Positions 24,651 through 31,831 of a stretch of 39,645 nt of DNA are shown piece by piece. Source of the stretch: Candidatus Poribacteria bacterium (GTDB lineage: Bacteria > Poribacteria > WGA-4E > WGA-3G). Position numbers and translations under genes: made by a program. The notes below the pieces were generated by a model. It saw only the letters and a program-made list of their open reading frames with translations. It searched no databases and had not been told where the DNA came from. The number at the start of each line of letters is the position of its first letter. Position 1 is the first letter of the stretch. The stretch is from assembly GCA_003635185.1 (NCBI GenBank), contig PYJA01000076.1:1-39645 (forward strand). Direction: 5' to 3'.

Positions 24651-26147
24651 CTATAAATCAGAAAGTGTAGCATCAAGGTATGCATCCATATCCGCTTTCA
24701 TCTTTTCCAATTCATCCATGTCAATATACATCATGTGCCCTGCGCCGTAATAAGCCATCGTGATGTTATCCTGCAACGATTTGTCCAAACCGAGATGTGT
24801 AAACGTGTATTCTGTTGCCAAAAACGGCGTAGCCAAATCGTAGTAACCGCTTGCGACATAAACTTTCAAAGCAGGATTAGTCGTCATCGACTTGCGAAGC
24901 GTATCTGCAACATTCACGTATTCGTTCTGATGTCCACCGTAGTCCCACGGATGCACGCGTCTGCTTAGAATTTCATAAGGCAGATCGCTCTCAAACTCAA
25001 GGTCACTCCGCACATAGTCGTTTAACGTTGCAGTATAAGCACCTTGAATAACTGCCGAACTTGGGTCATATTCATAGTTCTCACCCGCTGAATCGCGATC
25101 AATACCTGTAAAGCGGCTATCAAAACGTCCAACCGTTTGCCCTTCCTCTCGGAGCAACTCTTTACAAAACCGGTTAATTTTTACTCGTAAATCGGTTTTT
25201 TCAATGTATTCAGTGGTCAATCCAGTATACATTGCCAATTTCTTAACAATCGCTTGCCTTCTGCGATCCGATAGGGCTGAACCCTGCATCAAAGCAACTG
25301 TGTAATCGCCGATTGCGAACTCTCGGACTTCATCTAAAATCTTTTCAAGACTATTCTCTTTTGAAGTTTCCAACTCGCTGAGTTTGTTGTGCCAAAACGC
25401 TGTGGCAGTATAGGTCGGCAGAAAAAGGATATAAGGCAAATCGTTCCCTGCCGCAAACCGAATTGTCTGGAAGTTTAGTACGACAGAAACAAGCATAATA
25501 CCATTGAGATAAGTACCGTGTCTATCTTGAAGATAACCAGACAACCCACATGCACGTGTTGTTCCATAACTTTCACCGATGAGAAACTTGGGGGAACGCC
25601 ACCGTTTGTAGCGCCCTAAATAAAGCAGAATAAAATCACCGACCGATTCAATATCCCGCTGAAAGCCGTGGAACTGTTTCGCTTCTTCTCCGGGCACTGC
25701 CCGACTGAAACCGGTACTCACAGGGTCAATAAATACCAGATCAGTCTTATCCAAAATGGAAAACTCGTTATTTGTTAATTCATACGGCGGTTGTGGTGGA
25801 TTGCCATCTTCATCCGGTTTAACACGCCGCGGTCCTAACACGCCTAAATGCAACCAAACCGATGACGAACCCGGACCACCGTTGAAGGAAAACGTTATTG
25901 GGCGTTCAGATGCGTCCTCTACATTGTCTAAAGTATACGCGATGAAGAAGATAGACGCTTTCGGTTTCTCACCCTCTTTTTCGTCTTCCGCTTTCAAAAC
26001 AAGCGTGCCTGTTGTTGCAGTATAATTGAGTTCTTTGCCATCAATTGTAACGCTATGGTGTGTAACAGAGAGTTTATCTTCAGGTGTTGGTTTATCTTTT
26101 TCTTCAGATGAGCTCTCTTCAGCATCCTTTTTTTCTTCTTGACTCAT
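24651..26147 (-). CDS. Serine carboxypeptidase, peptidase family S10
   Basis: This 498-residue peptidase should remove C-terminal residues. It has the oxyanion motif NGGPGSSS (89-96), nucleophile S193 (GESYGT), D437 (SGYYDLATP) and H471 (GAGHMMY), a complete triad. The first 25 residues are highly acidic and not a signal peptide, although S10 enzymes are usually secreted. The longer frame has an earlier ATG, but ATG 26147 has AGGA eight bases upstream and follows a promoter at 26189. No neighbour points to a specific peptide substrate. Confidence 0.9.
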   Translation of the reverse strand: MSQEEKKDAEESSSEEKDKPTPEDKLSVTHHSVTIDGKELNYTATTGTLVLKAEDEKEGEKPKASIFFIAYTLDNVEDASERPITFSFNGGPGSSSVWLHLGVLGPRRVKPDEDGNPPQPPYELTNNEFSILDKTDLVFIDPVSTGFSRAVPGEEAKQFHGFQRDIESVGDFILLYLGRYKRWRSPKFLIGESYGTTRACGLSGYLQDRHGTYLNGIMLVSVVLNFQTIRFAAGNDLPYILFLPTYTATAFWHNKLSELETSKENSLEKILDEVREFAIGDYTVALMQGSALSDRRRQAIVKKLAMYTGLTTEYIEKTDLRVKINRFCKELLREEGQTVGRFDSRFTGIDRDSAGENYEYDPSSAVIQGAYTATLNDYVRSDLEFESDLPYEILSRRVHPWDYGGHQNEYVNVADTLRKSMTTNPALKVYVASGYYDLATPFLATEYTFTHLGLDKSLQDNITMAYYGAGHMMYIDMDELEKMKADMDAYLDATLSDL

Positions 26148-26180
26148 GTGCAATTCCTTTGTTATTAGATATATGCGGTT

Positions 26181-26189
26181 ATTATAGCA
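26181..26189 (-). promoter_or_regulatory. Extended -10 promoter of the S10 peptidase gene
   Basis: On the minus strand the sequence reads TGCTATAAT (26189-26181), an extended -10 box. A TTGTCA further upstream is spaced by 20 bases, too far for a normal -35. The start point falls about 25-30 bases before ATG 26147. Confidence 0.5.
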
Positions 26190-26218
26190 TATTTTCAAAA
26201 CAGGTGTGACAAAATTGT

Positions 26219-26246
26219 TTGACATAAAAACGAAATATGGTAAACT
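26219..26246 (+). promoter_or_regulatory. Possible sigma70-type promoter pointing to the third Gfo/Idh/MocA gene
   Basis: TTGACA at 26219-26224 and TAAACT at 26241-26246 are 16 bases apart. If used, the leader would be about 225 bases and would contain the palindromes at 26263 and 26337-26455. Confidence 0.4.
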
Positions 26247-26262
26247 CTAAAATCGGTAATGT

Positions 26263-26284
26263 GGCAAGGTTAGGAAACCTTGCC
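26263..26284. repeat. Palindrome of the GGTT-AGGA-AACC family
   Basis: Arms GGCAAGGTT and AACCTTGCC flank loop AGGA. The same core recurs at 375, 11156, 26360, 26406, 28020 and 31667 with different but still complementary outer stem bases. Confidence 0.65.
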
Positions 26285-26336
26285 AGCAGCAGGTTGCGCG
26301 TGTTTCGTGCGGACTGAAAAGAACCGAATTAATAAA

Positions 26337-26455
26337 TTATAGTAAATCCAAATCTTGCTGACGAGGTTTCCTAACCTCGTCAAAACCCGGACACGATCTT
26401 GCTCACAAGGTTAGGAAACCTTGCCAATGCCCAGGTAATTGTGGATTTCCTATAA
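26337..26455. mobile_element. TTATAGT-ended MITE-like element, copy A (119 bp)
   Basis: TTATAGTAAATCCA (26337-26350) and the inverted right end 26442-26455 match at 13 of 14 bases. The interior carries two GGTT-core palindromes, at 26360-26381 (arms GACGAGGTT/AACCTCGTC) and 26406-26423 (CAAGGTT/AACCTTG). The element ends 23 bases before ATG 26478 and supplies part of the leader of that gene. Confidence 0.6.
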
Positions 26456-26477
26456 AAAAATAAAAAGGAGAAATGCT

Positions 26478-27524
26478 ATGAAGAAACCGATTCGTTTAGG
26501 ACTCATTGGGTGTGGGGGCATTGTGCAAAAAACACATGCGCGTGCTTACCTTGCCCTTGAAGAAACCGTCAAGATTACTGTCCTTGCAGATGTTGTTGCA
26601 GAAAACTTGCAGAACGTTGGCGATCAATTTGATGTGCCAGCACAAAACCGATATACAGATTATCGGGAGATGTTAGCAAAAACCGAGATTGATGCAGTGA
26701 TAATTGCGACACCGCATTCACTTCATGCAGAACAAGTCATCGAATCAGCAAGTGCGGGAGTGGCGATTATCTCCGAAAAACCGATGGCGACCTCTCTTGA
26801 AGAAGCAGATAAAATTATGGAGGCAGTTAATCAAAACGAAGTGCCTTATACAGTAGTGCATAACTACCTCTATACTGCTGGGATGCAAGCGGCAATTGCA
26901 CTACTGCCCGAAATCGGCAAAACCTATTACGGGCGAAGTACTGGAATGGGATTAAGATCAACTGATTTTACTGCTAATCATCCGAACCCAGCGTTTGCAT
27001 GGCGCGCAAGCAAGGCAACAGGGGGCGGTTGTATAAGTGATACAAGCTATCATGAGATTTATTCTGTTTGTACCTTAGTGCAATCCCCTGTCCGTTATGT
27101 TGAGGCACGGGTACGAACAATGGTTCTTGATATTGATGTTGATGATTTTGCCATGCTACTCTGTGAACATGAAAACGGTGCTATTACCACAGTTTCTGGC
27201 GCATGGAGTGTTCCAGCAAATGATTTCGGTTGGTGTGAAGTGCATGCTGAAAACGGATCGCTGCGTGTCAAACATCGTTATAATGTTCGCGAGGCGCTTC
27301 ACCGTTTTACCAGAGCAGAAGGTTGGAAACAATTAGAACTTCCCGACCTTGATGATGAAGGGCTCAAGGACTCCAGTGGACATGGGGGTTATTTTACAGC
27401 AACCTTTAATGCTCTTGCTGCGGGCAAAGCATTACCTATCAGTGCTGAGAAAGCATACCACAATCTTGCGATTATTGATGCTGCACGGAGAGCCACGACA
27501 GAACGCCGCGCTATTGAGATATAG
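26478..27524 (+). CDS. Gfo/Idh/MocA family oxidoreductase (third)
   Basis: The 348-residue product has GLIGCGGI (8-15), the lysine motif EKP at 100-102, and the second-domain sequence GGCISDTSYHEIYS with D-x-x-x-H spacing close to the usual motif. It is a normal-length NAD(P)-dependent sugar oxidoreductase whose substrate is not known. AAAAAGGAG eight bases upstream selects ATG 26478; an earlier frame extension lies in the repeat. It stands alone on its strand with a promoter for the next gene right after its stop. Confidence 0.92.
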   Translation: MKKPIRLGLIGCGGIVQKTHARAYLALEETVKITVLADVVAENLQNVGDQFDVPAQNRYTDYREMLAKTEIDAVIIATPHSLHAEQVIESASAGVAIISEKPMATSLEEADKIMEAVNQNEVPYTVVHNYLYTAGMQAAIALLPEIGKTYYGRSTGMGLRSTDFTANHPNPAFAWRASKATGGGCISDTSYHEIYSVCTLVQSPVRYVEARVRTMVLDIDVDDFAMLLCEHENGAITTVSGAWSVPANDFGWCEVHAENGSLRVKHRYNVREALHRFTRAEGWKQLELPDLDDEGLKDSSGHGGYFTATFNALAAGKALPISAEKAYHNLAIIDAARRATTERRAIEI

Positions 27525-27526
27525 TG

Positions 27527-27556
27527 TTGACATTCTAACTAAAGTTTAGGTAAAAT
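27527..27556 (+). promoter_or_regulatory. Sigma70-type promoter for the small membrane protein gene
   Basis: TTGACA (27527-27532) and TAAAAT (27551-27556) are spaced by 18 bases, matching 6 of 6 and 5 of 6 consensus bases. The start point is about 35 bases before ATG 27600. Confidence 0.6.
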
Positions 27557-27599
27557 TTAATTTGTTCTTTGGTTGAACATTTTGAAAGAAGAGTGGATA

Positions 27600-27895
27600 A
27601 TGAATAACGATATACATCAAGCAGTTATTACAGCGGATCAGGATGCCCAAACGGATGTCAACAAATTTCTCTGGGTTGTTGTGGGTTGTTTCGGAAGTAT
27701 AATAGGAATAGTTTCGCGAACGTCTATCAGCCAATACCGCCTGCAACACGTTTGTACCAAAATTCGCAAGAATACATTGCGTTTTATACAGATACGTATA
27801 AAATCAAGGCAAGAAGCATTCAACGGAACTATGCCGCCATGGGTTTTTGCATCCCATTTGTTTTGATTTTTTTATTTATGTTAAGTGGCGGTTAA
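27600..27895 (+). pseudogene. Small two-segment membrane protein, frameshifted
   Basis: The first 37 codons read MNNDIHQAVI...DVNKFLWVVVGC and a membrane segment. After the T run at 27712-27714 the frame loses sense. In the -1 frame it goes on as FANVYQPIPPATRL, then EYIAFYTDTYKIKARS and a second membrane segment, and ends at 27895. From memory, small proteins with an AYVYQPSPPATRLLGKSPEYV-like core and two membrane segments occur in related bacteria, so this is one such gene with a missing T. The intact product would have about 98 residues. Its function is unknown. Confidence 0.65.
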
Positions 27896-28450
27896 TTGAA
27901 TACGGGATATTAAAACTTTGTGTGTCTTTGAACTTGTGAATGGCACTCGGCGTGCGCGGACTACCTTTAAGCGCATATTTATTGTAAACTTTAGAATTAA
28001 TTGGACATTATGTTCAGTTCGGTTAGGAAACCGCACCTACCAAGGGTGTTGAGCATCAAACTGTTAGTTTGTGTCCGCATCTGCACAAACTGTATGAAGG
28101 TTTTCAACGTTATCTATAAACATATCGTCCCTACGGGACTAAATGGTTTACTCGGTAAACATTTATTATATGAAGGACGTACCTAATAGATCCAAAAGTC
28201 CTCTCCCCTCGCAAAGATGGAATTCCCCGTGTGGCATGCCAATTGGGGGGATAAAGGGGGGGTATTTAGGGCGTTCAAAACACAAAATCTTGGCGAGTCA
28301 ACCATTTAGTTTGCGGACTAATATGCACAATCTAACAGATTGTGGGACTATGTGGCAACTTAGGTTAATAATATCCTTGACAAATACCCGATTTATGTGT
28401 CAAAATAAAATATAATTGAAGAACAGAAGAAAGCAGTTTGAGGGTTTCAC
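27896..28450. repeat. Gene-free stretch built from dispersed repeats
   Basis: The 555 bases hold a GGTT-AGGA-AACC palindrome (28020-28033) and a 28-base block beginning TGTTGAGCATCAAACTG (28047-28074) that recurs exactly at 31698-31725. They also hold CGTCCCTACGGGAC (28128-28141), a G-rich stretch with runs of 6, 7 and 3 G at 28245-28271, and CAATCTAACAGATTG near 28329. TATAAT at 28411-28416 may serve the next gene. Short open frames here have no codon support. Confidence 0.6.
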
Positions 28451-29098
28451 ATGCAAACGGATCCAAATCACATAAAAGAACTTCCGCTTTTTCCGTTGAA
28501 TGTTGTCCTGTTTCCTGGCGGTTTGCTACCGTTACACATTTTTGAGCAACGGTATCGCGAAATGGTGAAGTTTTGTATCAGAAACGAATCGTCTTTTGGT
28601 ATTGTAATGATTAAAGAAGGTGAAGAGGTAGGAGACGCGGCAACACCGTGCAAAGTTGGTACAGCAGTTGATTTAGTTGGCGTTGATCGGTTCCCAGATG
28701 GACGTATGAACATCATGATATCTGGACACTCTCGGTTTGAGATATTGGAAGTTCACAACGAACTTCCGTATTTAGTCGGACAAGTGCGGATGTTAGATTC
28801 GTTAAACGCTGAGCCTGACACAAATTTGGAAGATATTGCTGCCGAGACGCGTAAACTTTATATTGAATATGAAACTTTATCAAGTTACTTGATATTTAGC
28901 TGGCAGCCGCCGGATGAAAATCCAGAACATCCCCAACAATTAGCATATCAAATTGGAACGCGCCTGCGTTTACCATTAAATGAGAAACAGGCACTTTTAG
29001 AAACCATCTCATTTGACGAACTCCTTAAACGCGAAATTGAAATTTTGAAAATTCAGAATCAACAAATAGCTTTCCAATTGAAATCACGAAATAATTGA
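28451..29098 (+). CDS. LON substrate-binding-domain protein
   Basis: The 215-residue product is the isolated N-terminal domain of Lon protease without the ATPase or protease parts. LPLFPLNVVLFPGGLLPLHIFEQRYREMV (about residues 10-40) is the hallmark; GTAVDLVGVDRFPDGRMNI and GHSRFEI follow. Such stand-alone proteins may bind unfolded proteins or act as adaptors; the role is not proven. The C-terminus (residues 120-215) is helical. The start ATG 28451 follows a weak GAGGG. It is close to a tandem repeat array downstream. Confidence 0.9.
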   Translation: MQTDPNHIKELPLFPLNVVLFPGGLLPLHIFEQRYREMVKFCIRNESSFGIVMIKEGEEVGDAATPCKVGTAVDLVGVDRFPDGRMNIMISGHSRFEILEVHNELPYLVGQVRMLDSLNAEPDTNLEDIAAETRKLYIEYETLSSYLIFSWQPPDENPEHPQQLAYQIGTRLRLPLNEKQALLETISFDELLKREIEILKIQNQQIAFQLKSRNN

Positions 29099-29121
29099 AA
29101 GTAAGAAACAAGGCACGTTTT

Positions 29122-29687
29122 TTATAGTGAAATCCAAAAATATGTTTACACATGCCCGGTAGGTTCGGTTTCTAACCGCACCATAGCCGTCAATTTAGCG
29201 TGCATCCAGGCCCGGTAGGTTCGGTTTGTAACCGAACCGGACTGAGCCCAGGCGAATCCTGGGTGTTTTGTTGAGCAGCACTGCTGAGTGGACAGGATAG
29301 GTGAAGGTTTCTGCGTCCGATCCGGTTCGGTTACAAACCGAACCTACCGGCCTGGGGCATTTAGCGCATAATTCTTTTCTTAAATTGACGCTTATGGTTC
29401 GGTTTCTAACCGCACCATAGCCGTCAATTTAGCGTGCATCCAGGCCCGGTAGGTTCGGTTTGTAACCGAACCGGACTGAGCCCAGGCGAATCCTGGGTGT
29501 TTTGTTGAGCAGCACTGCTGAGTGGACAGGATAGGTGAAGGTTTCTGCGTCCGATCCGGTTCGGTTACAAACCGAACCTACCGGCCTGGGGCATTTAGCG
29601 CATAATTCTTTTCTTAAATTGACGCTTATGGTTCGGTTTCTAACCGCACCTACCATGGTGTGCAAATAATTACAGATTTTACTATAA
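29122..29687. mobile_element. TTATAGT-ended element, copy B, enclosing a tandem repeat
   Basis: The left end TTATAGTGAAATCC (29122 on) and the inverted right end at 29671-29687 match at 12 of 14 bases. Between them lie the two 234-bp tandem units. Two GGTTCGG-type palindromes also occur in each unit. There is no coding sequence. Confidence 0.55.
29162..29629. repeat. Two tandem identical 234-bp structured units
   Basis: 29162-29395 and 29396-29629 read as identical, followed by 21 bases of a third copy. Each unit has a perfect 30-bp inverted repeat (29212-29241 with 29321-29350 in the first), and each of those arms is itself a palindrome, GGTTCGGTT and AACCGAACC around TGT. The interior has CCCAGG/CCTGGG and AGCAG/CTGCT hairpins. 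No protein is encoded. Confidence 0.85.
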
Positions 29688-29810
29688 TGGTAGGCAATTA
29701 TAACAATCAAGATTAAGTTTCTGAACATATTACCAATGTATCATTGTTATATGAAACGACTTCAATAGAGTTAACATTAGTGCATATCACATCAGTAGGT
29801 CAACAGATTC

Positions 29811-30443
29811 ATGGCGCTCAAGGCTCCTATACACCAATTCACTGAAACTCGAACGATCCATATTTCAGGGAGAGATTTCTTGTATATCAGCAATCTTATT
29901 TCTACGTTCAGGCTGCTGATTGCTCCCCTCATCTTTTGGGTAATTTACAAGGGAAATTATGAACTTGCTGTTATCATAGGAGGTATAGCGATTGTTTCGG
30001 ATCTGCTGGATGGGTTCTTTGCGCGTGTGCTAAATCAACACTCGGAGCTTGGTTATATCCTTGACCCCGTTGCGGATAAGGTTGCTATTGGTGCGGGAAT
30101 TTTCGCGCTTGTCTTTTCAACAAATTCTACTTTTCTAAAATGGGCATTCGCTGCTGTGATTTTCCGAGATGTCGCAATTGTGTTGGGTAACGCCTATCTA
30201 GCTTATAAGGCAAAAATGATTACGCGTTCTAATTGGTGGGGAAAGTGTACAAGTTTTTCTTTGTCAATTGCTGTGATACTTTATCTTATTCGTGCGATAA
30301 AAGAAAACCTGTTCCCGGAGCGGATCGCCTTTTTTACGCTCTGCGTTGCTCTTGTGTTTGTTGTAATTTCAGCGGTGAGTTATGCACGGCACATGTTGCG
30401 TGTGCTAAAAACGGAGGCAATTCAAACGAAAGTTAAACATTAA
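29811..30443 (+). CDS. CDP-alcohol phosphatidyltransferase (phospholipid synthesis)
   Basis: The 210-residue membrane enzyme carries the complete family motif at D64, D67, G68, A71, R72, G81, D85 and D89 (SDLLDGFFAR, then GYILDPVAD). It has about six membrane segments. Members transfer a phosphatidyl group to glycerol-3-phosphate, serine or inositol. The layout is close to PgsA, but the N-terminal 20 residues (IHQFTETRTIHISGRD) are not typical, so the acceptor is uncertain. It sits alone behind the repeat array, with no clear ribosome binding site. Confidence 0.88.
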   Translation: MALKAPIHQFTETRTIHISGRDFLYISNLISTFRLLIAPLIFWVIYKGNYELAVIIGGIAIVSDLLDGFFARVLNQHSELGYILDPVADKVAIGAGIFALVFSTNSTFLKWAFAAVIFRDVAIVLGNAYLAYKAKMITRSNWWGKCTSFSLSIAVILYLIRAIKENLFPERIAFFTLCVALVFVVISAVSYARHMLRVLKTEAIQTKVKH

Positions 30444-30528
30444 AATTATCATAGGAATTGACGTTATCTACAGAAGTAACATAAGAAATTATCGTAGAAA
30501 CAAATTATAACAGTTTAGGAAATATAAT

Positions 30529-30960
30529 ATGGAACTTTATTTGAAGCCATCAGATATTGCTGAAGTGATCGGTGTTGATCAGGAAATTATAAAACAGACA
30601 TTAGATCGGAAGCACCCAGAGATTGAACCTTTTCTACGGACTGTCGCTGCGCCTGCAGAAGAGGCAGAAGGGAAACCTAAGGCGATTCTTCAGTTAAGGA
30701 TCGACGGTTTAGCACCATTGATAACTCAGCTTAGTTATAATATCCCAACAAACGAGATAATTGAAAACCTTATTTGCCAAGTCGTCCACATTGCCTACCT
30801 TCGTGAAAATACCGAAAATTTGGAAACAGAAATTGCTGAACTTCAAGAAAAAGTAAAATCGCTTCAAGAGGAAAGAGCTGATTTGCGGGTACAGATTAAT
30901 AACTTACAAGAAGAACAATCGAAGAGTTGGAAAAACCGATTATTCAAACTCGGCGGTTGA
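30529..30960 (+). CDS. Coiled-coil protein of unknown function
   Basis: The 143-residue product has a folded N-terminus (LKPSDIAEVIGVDQEIIKQT) that looks like a helix-turn-helix-type or FtsB-like region, a middle with AILQLRIDGL, and a coiled coil from about residue 90 to 132 with regular Leu and Glu repeats (NLETEIAELQEKVKSLQEER). I do not recognise the family. It could be a partner of a membrane machine, given the basic, aromatic C-terminus SWKNRLFKLGG, but that is a guess. It lies between two membrane-protein genes on the same strand. Confidence 0.7.
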   Translation: MELYLKPSDIAEVIGVDQEIIKQTLDRKHPEIEPFLRTVAAPAEEAEGKPKAILQLRIDGLAPLITQLSYNIPTNEIIENLICQVVHIAYLRENTENLETEIAELQEKVKSLQEERADLRVQINNLQEEQSKSWKNRLFKLGG

Positions 30961-30992
30961 ACGCACAAAGTGAATGTCCTAATTGATTACTT

Positions 30993-31619
30993 ATGGGAAA
31001 ACAGAAACGAAATCAGTTAATTGCTATCAGTTTTTTTATTATTAGTTTTATTTTTCTTTATGTAGAACCAGGAAACATATCTTGGCTACCGGATCGTATA
31101 GCGCAAAGTAGTGTTTTGCTAAAAGGCATCTCGTTTGTCCTGCTGAGTATCGCAGCGATTCTTGCAAGTATTGCTTTTGATAATAAGCGACGAATTGCAA
31201 TAATATCGGTCATCGGTTTAGCAATAGGACTCGGTTTTCTTTATTTTCCTGTACCTTTGATTTTGCGCGGTTCAACGTTCCATCTTCTGTTTGCAAGTGC
31301 AATTTCGTTTGGCATGACAACTACTACTATACGACTTGCGACAGCTATATCTATAATTTGTACTTGTATCGGCATCGGTTTTCTCTATCAACCAGCATTC
31401 CCATCACTTAGTGGAACAGCACTATATCTTCTACTGCCGGGGATTACTGTTTTTTCGATCGTCTATTCACAAAAAGCTATATGCGAACGGATCTCAATTG
31501 GCTTAATAACACTCGGTTTAATTTCTCTCTGTCAACCGTTTTTTATACTGTTTTACCAAACCGGTTTTCAATTGCTGCTTGCTGGCTTAACAGGATTTAT
31601 TGTAGTGGCACATCGCTAA
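30993..31619 (+). CDS. Multi-pass membrane protein of unknown function
   Basis: The 208-residue product consists of about seven or eight hydrophobic stretches separated by short loops, starting with IAISFFIISFIFLYV. There are no clear catalytic motifs and no signal peptide distinct from the first segment. It may be co-transcribed with the coiled-coil gene, 32 bases upstream. I cannot name a family or role. Confidence 0.65.
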   Translation: MGKQKRNQLIAISFFIISFIFLYVEPGNISWLPDRIAQSSVLLKGISFVLLSIAAILASIAFDNKRRIAIISVIGLAIGLGFLYFPVPLILRGSTFHLLFASAISFGMTTTTIRLATAISIICTCIGIGFLYQPAFPSLSGTALYLLLPGITVFSIVYSQKAICERISIGLITLGLISLCQPFFILFYQTGFQLLLAGLTGFIVVAHR

Positions 31620-31628
31620 TTCTCCTTT

Positions 31629-31792
31629 TTATAGTCCAATCCACAATTACCTGGACATTGGTGAGTGGTGAGGTTAGGAAACCTCACCTACTGCTTGTGT
31701 TGAGCATCAAACTGTTAGTTTGTGTTCCGTAGCTGCGCAAACTGACAGTTTGCGCTACAGAAGTGTCCCATTAATTATAGATTTTACTCTAA
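31629..31792. mobile_element. TTATAGT-ended MITE-like element, copy C (164 bp)
   Basis: The 21-base ends at 31629-31649 and 31772-31792 match at 16 positions. The interior has a GGTT-AGGA-AACC palindrome (31667-31688, arms GGTGAGGTT/AACCTCACC), the exact 28-base block shared with 28047, and a palindrome at 31735-31755 with arms GCGCAAACTG/CAGTTTGCGC. It fills the gap between a membrane-protein gene and the FAD enzyme. Confidence 0.55.
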
Positions 31793-31831
31793 ATCAGTAA
31801 ATTGTTTTTAGACGAGATATAAAAGTTGCTT

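Noticed and set aside
28143..28415. Open frame of 90 codons before the LON-domain gene
   Set aside because: The stretch consists of dispersed repeats and G runs, lacks a ribosome binding site and has no protein-like composition.
29162..29650. CRISPR array
   Set aside because: There are only two 234-bp units without short spacers, and the repeats are large palindromes.
29429..29728. Open frame of 99 codons on the minus strand over the tandem units
   Set aside because: It arises from the palindromic units (NRT and RFGYKPN-type residues from GGTTCGG repeats) and is not protein-like.
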